A stretch of DNA of 6,026 bases, taken from positions 1 to 6,026 of the forward strand of contig JALUMZ010000308.1 of assembly GCA_027055635.1 (NCBI GenBank), in the 5' to 3' direction. The notes under the pieces were generated by a model, which saw nothing but the letters and a program-made list of their open reading frames with translations, searched no databases and was not told the DNA's origin. Shown piece by piece: positions 1 to 5,706 of this stretch. This DNA is from Campylobacteraceae bacterium (lineage in GTDB: Bacteria; Campylobacterota; Campylobacteria; Campylobacterales; Sulfurospirillaceae). The translations under genes were made by a program, and so were the position numbers. Position 1 is the first letter of the stretch, and each line of letters starts with the position of its first letter.

Positions 1-42
1 ACACCTTATGAAGTGTTCTATGGCACGGAAATAGCAGCTTGA
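1..42 (+). CDS. Possible C-terminal end of an IS30-like transposase (partial)
   Basis: Reading frame 1 of the plus strand is open from the window edge and encodes TPYEVFYGTEIAA before a TGA stop at 40-42. A TP-x-EVF segment close to the C-terminus is typical of IS30-family (DDE) transposases, where it follows a conserved RPRK-LGY stretch; that stretch would lie to the left, outside the window. Only 13 residues are visible, so the family is a recollection from pattern, not a proof. The gene faces the nos genes convergently. Whether the element is intact cannot be judged here. An alternative is chance similarity in non-coding DNA. Confidence 0.35.
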   Translation, partial: TPYEVFYGTEIAA

Positions 43-225
43 GAGCTATTTTGAGGATGTTTTAGAAATGGGGGGTTGCGTTTCGGAGTTAAATTTTGGT
101 ATCCAAATGTTTGGGATATATAGTTGGTGGGGTAATAATAGGTGATACCTCGGTAAGATTTTGTTGTTGTGATTTTTTTAAAGAGTGTTGTATTCAGCTC
201 CCAAGGAGGCATCTCTTTCTCTCTT
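43..225. other. Non-coding stretch downstream of the nos cluster, possibly including an IS end
   Basis: No convincing gene is seen. A 64-codon minus-strand reading frame (212-18) has no clear ribosome binding site and no recognisable family, and I treat it as chance. At about 75-96 the sequence TTGCGTTTCGGAGTTAAATT resembles the terminal inverted repeats of IS30-like elements in style, which would fit the putative transposase end at 1-42, but the partner repeat is not in the window. Weak inverted repeats are present: 100-118 (one bulge, arms around CCAAA/TTTGG) and GGTATC (98-103) with GATACC (144-149). No hairpin followed by a T-run, which would be a clear terminator for the nos transcript, is visible. 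Confidence 0.4.
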
Positions 226-687
226 TTACATATCCAAATATCTAATCAACCCTTTTGTTAGCTTATTGAATCTTAATATTTTGGTACCGCCATTTTTAAA
301 CATAAATATTTTTGCGTTGTCTATGTTTTCGAATGGGATTAAGTCGTCTCCGTGGGGGCCTGCTATTCGGCTTCCAAATAAGTAGACTGCTTTTTTTGCA
401 TCTACTTTGCGTCCGCTTGTGAAGTCTTGGATGTATATTTTTGTTATGTTGGCATCTATAAATTTATGTTTTTTGAAGTATGCTTGGTGCTGGTAGACTG
501 TCATCATCGATTTTACCGATACAAATTGGACTTTTTTGCCATTTGCCAGCTCTGCTTCGGTGAGCCATTTTGGGTATTTTTTGAGTGGTAAAACATAGAC
601 TGCGTCTGTTGCATTTTGGTCAGTTATTTTTATTTCGCCTGCATAGAGTCCGTAGCTTATTAGTGCTAGTATTAATAGTCTTTTCAT
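226..687 (-). CDS. NosL-like periplasmic protein lacking the Cys copper motif
   Basis: The product has 153 residues. Residues 1-16 form a short hydrophobic export signal (KRLLILAL... up to LYA before GE), with no lipobox. The C-terminal half has the NosL-family pattern: YIQDFTSGRKVDAKKAVYLFGS (residues 85-106, tract split as IQDFTSG, then VDAKKAVYL), GPHGDDLIPF (110-119) and NGGTKILRF (132-140). No cysteine occurs anywhere, so the CxxC-type copper motif of canonical NosL is absent, and the usual PMG is PHG here (His112). M61 and M62 plus H67 and H112 are possible copper ligands, but that is inference. The start was chosen at 687 because AAGGAG lies 5 nt upstream; a longer in-frame start at 768 would translate the intergenic hairpin. 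It is the last gene of the cluster, after nosY. Confidence 0.75.
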   Translation of the reverse strand: MKRLLILALISYGLYAGEIKITDQNATDAVYVLPLKKYPKWLTEAELANGKKVQFVSVKSMMTVYQHQAYFKKHKFIDANITKIYIQDFTSGRKVDAKKAVYLFGSRIAGPHGDDLIPFENIDNAKIFMFKNGGTKILRFNKLTKGLIRYLDM

Positions 688-692
688 TATTG

Positions 693-698
693 CTCCTT
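693..698 (-). promoter_or_regulatory. Ribosome binding site deciding the start of the NosL-like gene
   Basis: On the minus strand AAGGAG is followed by 5 nt (CAATA) and ATG at 687. This favours the 153-residue product over the 180-residue frame beginning at 768, whose N-terminal part is repeat-derived. Confidence 0.75.
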
Positions 699-705
699 GT
701 GTTTC

Positions 706-800
706 AAGGGAGAAGGTAGAAGGGTGAAGGTTGAAGGGGGGAAAGAAAAATATATTCTCCGCCTTCACCCTTCACCCTTCATCCTTCTGCCTTCACCCTT
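706..800. repeat. Large imperfect hairpin made of AAGGGTG-type short repeats
   Basis: Positions 706-742 pair with 764-800, leaving a 21-nt loop. By hand, 31 of 37 positions are Watson-Crick, and three of the other six (717/789, 724/782, 741/765) are G-U pairs if read as plus-strand RNA but A-C mismatches in minus-strand RNA. Each arm is a string of near-repeats of a heptamer-like unit (GAAGGGT/AAGGGTG and variants), all purine on one strand except scattered T. It almost fills the 116-bp spacer between nosY and the NosL-like gene and ends 4 bp before the nosY stop codon. There is no T-run, so it is not a classic terminator; it could still stabilise or partly terminate the nos transcript, or be a mobile palindromic repeat. 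Confidence 0.8.
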
Positions 801-803
801 AAT

Positions 804-1631
804 TTAAATTAAATCTTTTTTTCTGAAGGCTAAATAGCCAAATAGTGCAAATAGCCCGCCAATTATTATTGGATAGATTATAGCATAAATAATCAGTAAA
901 TTTGTGCCTAATGTATCTAGTAGATAGTATGCAACTGGACCTATAACAGTCAGTTCTGGGTCAAACAGGCTAATGGCTCCTATTCTAAATACCTCTATAG
1001 GGTTTAGCATTGCCAAGGTTAAAATTATTTTATCGTCTACTCTGTTTTGAAGCATTAATCCTATGAGTGCTATATCTATAAAAGCGAGCAAGAGTATCCA
1101 AACAACAAATGAGCTCCCTAATGCTATATCGGTTGATTTAACAATTGAAGAGAGGAAAAATGCTATCCCTAAAAAGGTAAAACAGAGTGAAAAGAGGAGT
1201 ATTGAGTATAAAAATATAATATTCCAGGGCAAATCACCACCCTTTATTAAACCAAATATTACTCCCATAACCAAAGCTAAAAATACCGGCATAAAGACTG
1301 TAACAAATCGTCCTAGCATTTTACCCCAATAGTAGTGATTTAGCGAGATTGGAAAAGAGAGCATATACTCTAAAACATTACTCTCTCTATCGCCAGAAAT
1401 TGATTTTACCGTTGTTATCAGTATAAATATTGGCAGAATTATAATGGTTACCTGTATAAAAATCAGTAACATTCTACTAAGCCCTGTAAAGCCCATTACT
1501 ACGGCATCAGAGACACCTGTAATAAAAAACAGTGCCATTAATCCACCAAATACAAGGCTATATACATAAAACCATTTTGAACGAAGAGACTCTTTTATAT
1601 CCAAATAGGCTATTAAAAATATATTTTTCAT
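804..1631 (-). CDS. nosY: NosY, ABC transporter permease for N2O reductase maturation
   Basis: The product has 275 residues and the look of an ABC-2 type permease. The cytoplasmic N-terminus (DIKESLRSKW) leads into about six membrane segments near residues 20-40, 54-75, 105-130, 138-163, 168-195 and 245-270, ending in a basic tail (FRKKDLI). The loop after the second segment carries SGDRESNVLEYMLSFP and then WGKMLGR, and NPIEVFR lies before the last segments; both are characteristic of NosY. It is expected to pair with NosF and the periplasmic NosD in the inner membrane, a complex needed to build the CuZ site of NosZ and shown in related bacteria to deliver sulfur and handle copper. The ATG at 1631 has AAGGAG 8 nt upstream. 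It sits 118 bp after nosL, the largest gap between recognised genes of the cluster. Confidence 0.92.
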   Translation of the reverse strand: MKNIFLIAYLDIKESLRSKWFYVYSLVFGGLMALFFITGVSDAVVMGFTGLSRMLLIFIQVTIIILPIFILITTVKSISGDRESNVLEYMLSFPISLNHYYWGKMLGRFVTVFMPVFLALVMGVIFGLIKGGDLPWNIIFLYSILLFSLCFTFLGIAFFLSSIVKSTDIALGSSFVVWILLLAFIDIALIGLMLQNRVDDKIILTLAMLNPIEVFRIGAISLFDPELTVIGPVAYYLLDTLGTNLLIIYAIIYPIIIGGLFALFGYLAFRKKDLI

Positions 1632-1639
1632 TATTACAT

Positions 1640-1691
1640 CTCCTTTTCAAGGAGCAAAGCCCCTTGAAAATTCCTCTCACTAAAGCTTTGC
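1640..1691 (-). promoter_or_regulatory. Competing hairpins overlapping the nosY ribosome binding site
   Basis: The nosY Shine-Dalgarno AAGGAG (1645-1640) lies in a perfect 6-bp inverted repeat, CTCCTT (1640-1645) with AAGGAG (1649-1654) separated by 3 nt, which would hide it completely in the mRNA. A longer 9-bp stem, TTTTCAAGG (1644-1652) with CCTTGAAAA (1662-1670) and a 9-nt loop, uses overlapping bases and leaves GGAG free, so the two folds exclude each other. A third pairing, GCAAAGC (1654-1660) with GCTTTGC (1685-1691), overlaps the loop. The geometry is read directly from sequence. Regulation of nosY translation is inference, and an interspersed palindromic repeat that happens to carry the ribosome binding site is an equally good reading. 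Confidence 0.5.
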
Positions 1692-1749
1692 CTTTGCCAA
1701 GAGAAACCTTCATAATTTTTATATTTATTTTTAGAGATATATGAATGTT

Positions 1750-2217
1750 TCATTGACTTTGAACCTTTTGTGTATTTAGTTTCTCTATTAAAAATATCTT
1801 TTTTGCAACACTTTTAAAATCTACCGTGTGGTGGTTTTTGGGAAGGGTCTCTTTGGTGTATGCTGCAAAACCGTAAGCCATAGGTGTTAAAGAATCATCC
1901 GTATAGATAGCAGTTTTTGCGTCTATCCACTTGCCTGTTTTTGCATCTGTAATCCATAATTTTATATTATTATCTAGTGGGATTTTATTTTCACTCATCC
2001 AAAGCACTGCACAGCCGATATCGTCGAATTTATATGTTTTGTCTCTTTTTATATCTACAGCTTCTACCGCAAATTTTCGCTCACTAATTGCCATTTTACA
2101 GCGCTCGCACATATCTCTGTCCCAATGCATTTTTTCAACTGAGCCTTTTGGTTTAGAGTTGCAACCGTTTGTTATAGTCATTATAAAGGCGATAAATATA
2201 ATATTTAATATTCGCAT
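1750..2217 (-). CDS. nosL: NosL, copper-binding lipoprotein chaperone for N2O reductase
   Basis: The product has 155 residues. The N-terminal signal (residues 1-18) ends at NGC, so Cys19 is probably lipidated, although the lipobox TNGC is not ideal. DMCERCKM (residues 35-42) is the NosL copper motif: Cys37, Cys40 and Met42, where many family members have CGM in place of CKM. Later family landmarks are FDDIGCAVLWM (64-74), WITDAKTGKWIDAKTAIY (88-105) and PMAYGFAAY (112-120). NosL is a Cu(I) chaperone thought to supply copper to the NosDFY-dependent CuZ assembly of NosZ, on the outer face of a membrane. The start codon is 1 bp after the nosF stop, so translation is probably coupled. In several related clusters nosL follows nosY; here it lies before nosY. 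Confidence 0.9.
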   Translation of the reverse strand: MRILNIIFIAFIMTITNGCNSKPKGSVEKMHWDRDMCERCKMAISERKFAVEAVDIKRDKTYKFDDIGCAVLWMSENKIPLDNNIKLWITDAKTGKWIDAKTAIYTDDSLTPMAYGFAAYTKETLPKNHHTVDFKSVAKKIFLIEKLNTQKVQSQ

Positions 2218-2218
2218 T

Positions 2219-2860
2219 TTACAACCTTTCGTCCTCTATAATTTTGCCCAACTCCATATAGATTTTTCTATTTATTAGTGGCTCTATCTCATCTAAGCGG
2301 TGAGTTATATATATGGTTGAACAACTCTTATCTATTTCGTCTAAAAGGTCATAAAACTGCTCACGCCCTTTTGGGTCCAGGTTTGCTGTCGGTTCATCGA
2401 ATATCAGTAAATCGCTTTTTTTAGAGAGAGCGATTGCAATTAATAGCTTTTGCTTCATTCCGCCAGAGAGTTTAAAAAATGGTTTAGAGAGATTGGCTTT
2501 TAAGTTTAGCTCCATTCGCTCTGCCTCTTTAAAGATATTCTCTGAGGGAATATTTGAGCTTTTGCTTACATATGTTAATAGCTCTTCTATACTTAACTTT
2601 ATAGGTGGCGGCAATTGTGGTATAAAACTAATACCGTTAAGCACCTCTATACGACTTTTAACAGGGTCTTTGCCAAATACCTGCATCAGACCATTATCTA
2701 AACGATAAAAGCCTAAAATTGCGCGCACAAGCGTTGTTTTGCCGGCTCCATTTGGACCCATTAGTGCTACTCTATCGCCACTGTGGATATTTAAGTCTAT
2801 GTGATCCAACACATACTCTTTCATAAATTTTTTAGCGATATCTTTAGCTTCGATTATCAT
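2219..2860 (-). CDS. nosF: NosF, ABC transporter ATPase for N2O reductase maturation
   Basis: The product has 213 residues, one ABC nucleotide-binding domain. All motifs are present: Walker A GPNGAGKTT (35-43), Q-loop Gln82 in FIPQLPPP, signature LSGGMKQK (131-138), Walker B LLIFDE (151-156) with catalytic Glu156, D-loop NLD (160-162) and switch His187 in ITHR. It has no membrane segments, so it is cytoplasmic and would drive NosY. It is short compared with the roughly 300-residue NosF of classical proteobacterial clusters, lacking an extended C-terminal part, which is usual for small ABC-2 type ATPases. The start overlaps the nosH stop as ATGA (2860-2857), and nosL follows after 1 bp. Assignment as NosF rather than a general ABC-2 ATPase rests on the neighbours. 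Confidence 0.92.
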   Translation of the reverse strand: MIIEAKDIAKKFMKEYVLDHIDLNIHSGDRVALMGPNGAGKTTLVRAILGFYRLDNGLMQVFGKDPVKSRIEVLNGISFIPQLPPPIKLSIEELLTYVSKSSNIPSENIFKEAERMELNLKANLSKPFFKLSGGMKQKLLIAIALSKKSDLLIFDEPTANLDPKGREQFYDLLDEIDKSCSTIYITHRLDEIEPLINRKIYMELGKIIEDERL

Positions 2861-3768
2861 ACTAAATCTTTTAATCTAAAGTCATATTCGTAAGCATCTG
2901 TATGGCAAACGTCAAAACATCTGCCACAAAGTGTACAGTCACCATTTACCACAAGTTGTGTCTTTATGTCTTTCTCTTTACGTTCTTTATCGTACTTATG
3001 TTTGGTAAACTCTATTACATGGTCTTCGAAACAAGCAGTTAGGCACGCACCACAGTGGTCACATTTATCCATATCCCACTTTACCTTTGTCATACTTACC
3101 CAACCTAGCATGTTATATGTAGTTCCAACCGGACATATATATTTACACCACATTCGACGTGAAAAGAAAATTTCGAAAAGTAAAATTATTAAAACCCATA
3201 CAATCGCCAAGCTCCAGCCATACGTTATAAAACGGCTAAAGATTCCAATAGGGTTTATAACTTCAAATACTAGATACCCATCAAGTGCTGCTCCTATTAA
3301 AAAGGCTGCCCAGAAGAAGAAACGGATGTTTGGGTTAAATTTACGCTCTTTGATGATTTTTTTGCGAACAAGTTTCATATGAATATGCTCGCCTATTTCA
3401 CTAAGTAGCCCATATGGACAGACCCAGGAACAGTACGCTTTACCACCTGCTAAAAAGTAGAAAGCAATAAGTGTAACGCTTCCGATAATCACATTGGTAT
3501 GAATATGGTGCTCGCCTGCAAAAATTTCTAGGGCGGTAAATGGGTCAATTAAGTGGAATCCTAAAAGCCTAGAGCCATTGAGCGTACCCTCTAAAAATTG
3601 AAAATCGATAAAAAACGACAGGAAGAAGAGTAGATTGATTATAATTATACTAATCCATCGCCAAGCTCTTATTGTTAGTCTCTTTTTTCCTTTTGCATTT
3701 GTATAAAAAAAGGTAGAGAAAAAAGAGCTGCCAAGCAACTCTTTGGCACTTGCACCGTACTTATCCAT
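2857..3768 (-). CDS. nosH: NosH, NapH-like membrane iron-sulfur quinol-oxidising protein
   Basis: The product has 303 residues. It has about four membrane segments (near 38-58, 92-110, 150-170 and 184-202), two cytoplasm-facing CxxxCP motifs (CSWVCP 113-118 and CKYICP 208-213), and two C-terminal ferredoxin-like cluster motifs, CDHCGACLTAC (236-246) and CTLCGRCFDVC (278-288). The residue after the fourth Cys is Phe and His respectively, not the usual Pro. By analogy with NapH and the Wolinella nos cluster, it would pass electrons from menaquinol towards NosG and NosC. The start at 3768 was chosen because AAAGGAG lies 6 nt upstream; a longer GTG start at 3822 would read through an intergenic palindrome. 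It overlaps nosF by ATGA. Confidence 0.92.
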   Translation of the reverse strand: MDKYGASAKELLGSSFFSTFFYTNAKGKKRLTIRAWRWISIIIINLLFFLSFFIDFQFLEGTLNGSRLLGFHLIDPFTALEIFAGEHHIHTNVIIGSVTLIAFYFLAGGKAYCSWVCPYGLLSEIGEHIHMKLVRKKIIKERKFNPNIRFFFWAAFLIGAALDGYLVFEVINPIGIFSRFITYGWSLAIVWVLIILLFEIFFSRRMWCKYICPVGTTYNMLGWVSMTKVKWDMDKCDHCGACLTACFEDHVIEFTKHKYDKERKEKDIKTQLVVNGDCTLCGRCFDVCHTDAYEYDFRLKDLV

Positions 3769-3774
3769 AATTGA

Positions 3775-3781
3775 CTCCTTT
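3775..3781 (-). promoter_or_regulatory. Ribosome binding site deciding the nosH start
   Basis: AAAGGAG on the minus strand precedes the ATG at 3768 by 6 nt. The alternative GTG at 3822 has no comparable site and would place the palindrome at 3805-3835 partly in coding sequence. Confidence 0.75.
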
Positions 3782-3804
3782 GTCTGCTTCGTTTCTAAGC
3801 TTTC

Positions 3805-3835
3805 AATGTGCGATGAAGGCACCGCACCCTACATT
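3805..3835. repeat. Short palindromic (REP-like) element between nosC2 and nosH
   Basis: The plus strand reads AATGTGCGATGAAGG then CACCGCACCCTACATT. GTGCG (3808-3812) pairs with CGCAC (3823-3827) over a 10-nt loop, and AAT/ATT closes the ends around an unpaired CCTAC. On the minus strand it starts as TGTAGGGTGCGGTGCC, a type of sequence I recall as a dispersed intergenic repeat in many bacteria; that recollection is unchecked. It abuts the nosC2 stop codon and is GC-rich compared with its surroundings. It lies in the 66-bp gap that breaks the otherwise overlapping gene chain. Confidence 0.5.
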
Positions 3836-4350
3836 TATTTGTTGGCTTCGTCTAGCTTTGCTTTGAATGTAGCAATTTCGCTTGCTAGTTCTTCTATTTT
3901 TGCATCATCTAAATTGCCAAGCAGTCCATACATTACATAATTTTTTCGTTTACCGCTTTTAAAATCTTTCAGAGCGCTTAAGAGATAGGCTTTATCTCTG
4001 CCAATAAGTTTTGGTCCTATGATTCCTTCGCCAATATTACCGTGGCAAGATGAACAACTCTTTTTATAAAGTGTACTTGTTTTAAATGCTGCTATATTTC
4101 CAGCTTTTTCCTTGAGTGCTTTGATTTTATTTGCCACTTCATCATTTTGCTGACTATTGCTTTGCACACTACTAGATTGCGCGCTGCCATTTGTATGTGT
4201 CTGTACCTTGATTTTATTATCTTCCATAGCAGTAGATTTTACTAATTTTGATATATTATCGAGCTTGTTTACCTCTTTGTCCAAACCAATCATATAGACT
4301 GCTGCCCATCCAGCCAGTAGTGTTGCAATTACTGCAATTATGTGTTTCAT
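3835..4350 (-). CDS. nosC2: NosC2, membrane-anchored monohaem cytochrome c
   Basis: The product has 171 residues. A hydrophobic N-terminal segment (residues 4-22) without a clear cleavage site probably anchors it in the inner membrane. A Gln/Ser/Asn-rich linker (about 50-70) follows. The haem domain has CSSCH (99-103), GIIGPKLIGRD (109-119) and a likely axial Met140 in KNYVM. It would work in the periplasm, relaying electrons from the NosG/NosH module to NosZ. The start overlaps the nosC1 stop as ATGA (4350-4347), with AGGAGAGG just upstream. It is a paralogue of the neighbouring NosC1: both share FKSGK(K/R)KN and the G-x-IGP-x-L-x-G segment. The number in the symbol follows the Wolinella naming by position. 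Confidence 0.88.
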   Translation of the reverse strand: MKHIIAVIATLLAGWAAVYMIGLDKEVNKLDNISKLVKSTAMEDNKIKVQTHTNGSAQSSSVQSNSQQNDEVANKIKALKEKAGNIAAFKTSTLYKKSCSSCHGNIGEGIIGPKLIGRDKAYLLSALKDFKSGKRKNYVMYGLLGNLDDAKIEELASEIATFKAKLDEANK

Positions 4351-4925
4351 TTTCCTCTCCTCATTTTTAGTATCTCTTTATTAAAGTTTGCTATCTCTTT
4401 AGCAATTGATTGTAATTTGGTATCATCTATTTGTGAGACAAGCTCTTTCATTAATACATTTTTCTTTTTGCCACTTTTAAATTCCATTATTCTTTTATAG
4501 ATAAAATCGCTATCTTTCCCAAGCAGGGATGGACCAATTACACCATTTGCATAGTCATCATGGCAAGGTGAACACTTGATAATATAGTCTGTGCTAAGCC
4601 TTTTTATCATCATAGTTATTCTAACCTTTTCATACGGAGAATGGATATGCAAATAGGCATCTATTGTGGTTCTGCCTTTGCTGTCAGTAGAATTATAGGT
4701 GCTGTTTTTCTCTTTATTATAAGAGTAATAAAACTGCCCACTGTTCTCTTCGGAACTCTTTTTTGCAACTTTTGTATCTACTGCATTTTGGGTCACAACA
4801 ATTTTAGGAGCCTCTGCTTTCGTAGCTTCGCCATTTTTGCCATTTTCACTCTGTTTGTCATTGTTTCCACAACCTGCAATAATCAATGTGGCGCATATTA
4901 TAGGTATAATTTTAACTCTAAGCAT
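4347..4925 (-). CDS. nosC1: NosC1, lipoprotein-type monohaem cytochrome c
   Basis: The product has 192 residues. The signal segment ends in the lipobox IIAGC, so Cys19 is probably lipidated. Residues 20-110 form a polar linker rich in Asn, Lys and Ser with no recognised fold. The haem domain has CSPCH (118-122), GVIGPSLLGKD (128-138) and a likely axial Met159 in NVLM, aligned with Met140 of NosC2. It is expected to be a periplasmic, lipid-anchored electron carrier to NosZ. The start at 4925 was preferred over an in-frame ATG at 4964 because only the shorter form begins directly with a signal peptide and has AAGGAAA 5 nt upstream. The start overlaps the nosG end by 8 bp. Confidence 0.87.
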   Translation of the reverse strand: MLRVKIIPIICATLIIAGCGNNDKQSENGKNGEATKAEAPKIVVTQNAVDTKVAKKSSEENSGQFYYSYNKEKNSTYNSTDSKGRTTIDAYLHIHSPYEKVRITMMIKRLSTDYIIKCSPCHDDYANGVIGPSLLGKDSDFIYKRIMEFKSGKKKNVLMKELVSQIDDTKLQSIAKEIANFNKEILKMRRGK

Positions 4926-5706
4926 TGCTTTTTCCTTTTTTATATATTTGCTCATAAGTGGCACGTGGCATTATATTCAATACTTGCGTTGGACAAAGCT
5001 CTACACATGCTCCACAGCCGACGCAGGCATCACGAATTTCTGGTATTAAGCCACTATCTTTTTTTACCATTCCAATAGCTAGTTTTGGGTCAGGTGTATA
5101 TGGGCACATATCTGCACAAATTGTACACTCTTTTCCTCTTGACTTCTCTAAATTTTGTAATAATTTTTTTTGCAAATCTTGTTTTTCGCTCTCGCTTCCT
5201 GTAATTTCAACTTTATGGTTTGCTTTTTCGTTTGAAGATATAACTTTCGTATGTTCATAGATTCTATCTATTGCACTATCTGGAACTTTTTTATTTGTTA
5301 GAGCCAAACAAGCGCTTTCATTCACAATGACTGCCATGCCCATATGCACGAATTTTAGTTCATCTTTTTCGTGATTTAGTGCACCTGTTGGGCAGGCTAA
5401 AATGCAAGGGAATGCAGAACACAAATAGCAACCTCTCTCCAAAGGATTTATATATGCCATTCCTACACTTGCTCCGCCGGCTAAATCTTCTAATTTTATA
5501 GAGTCATAAGGGCATACTTGCAGACATTGTCCACACTTAATACAGAGCTTTAAAAAGTCATCTTCGTCTACTGCACCAGGCGGTCTGAGTAGCAATTTGT
5601 CTGATTTTAACTTTGGTGCAAAGTAGAGCCCTGCTCCCGTAGCTAAAGCCACAATACTAAAACCTCCGGCACCTTTTAAAAAGTTCCGTCTCTTTTTATC
5701 TTCCAT
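4918..5706 (-). CDS. nosG: NosG, NapG-like periplasmic ferredoxin with Tat signal
   Basis: The product has 262 residues. The twin-arginine motif RRNFLKG (6-12) and a following hydrophobic stretch indicate Tat export of a folded protein. Four [4Fe-4S] sites are suggested: CIKCGQCLQVCP (55-66), C93-x2-C96-x4-C101-x3-CP, Cys133 with CTICADMCP (194-202), and CVGCGACVELCP (228-239). This is the NapG arrangement, and with NosH it would form the quinol-to-cytochrome electron relay for NosZ. A charged, probably flexible insert lies at about 155-190. GGAGGG (5720-5715) precedes the ATG by 8 nt, and the gene starts 11 bp inside nosD. Confidence 0.93.
   Translation of the reverse strand: MEDKKRRNFLKGAGGFSIVALATGAGLYFAPKLKSDKLLLRPPGAVDEDDFLKLCIKCGQCLQVCPYDSIKLEDLAGGASVGMAYINPLERGCYLCSAFPCILACPTGALNHEKDELKFVHMGMAVIVNESACLALTNKKVPDSAIDRIYEHTKVISSNEKANHKVEITGSESEKQDLQKKLLQNLEKSRGKECTICADMCPYTPDPKLAIGMVKKDSGLIPEIRDACVGCGACVELCPTQVLNIMPRATYEQIYKKGKSNA

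Noticed and set aside
18..212. 64-residue minus-strand reading frame downstream of the NosL-like gene
   Set aside because: No ribosome binding site, no recognisable motif, and it runs across the putative mobile-element end; best explained as a chance open frame.
688..768. N-terminal extension of the NosL-like gene to an ATG at 768
   Set aside because: It would translate the hairpin repeat and lacks a signal peptide at its start, while the ATG at 687 has AAGGAG and begins directly with a signal peptide.
706..800. Hairpin as a CRISPR array or a classic rho-independent terminator
   Set aside because: There are no spaced identical repeats with unique spacers, and no T-run follows the stem on either strand.
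1558..1713. Possible 51-residue leader peptide starting at 1713 on the minus strand and overlapping the nosY start
   Set aside because: No Shine-Dalgarno sequence precedes it, and the Lys/Gly-rich product follows from the palindromic spacer sequence; not supported as a gene.
3769..3822. Longer nosH from a GTG at 3822
   Set aside because: No ribosome binding site and it begins within the palindromic element; the ATG at 3768 has AAAGGAG at proper spacing.
4926..4964. Longer nosC1 from an ATG at 4964
   Set aside because: It would put a lysine-rich stretch before the lipoprotein signal and increase the overlap with nosG; the 4925 start is more natural.
4641..5078. 145-residue plus-strand frame opposite nosC1 and nosG
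   Set aside because: It is the antisense shadow of two well-supported genes; its Cys- and Phe-rich composition mirrors their codons.
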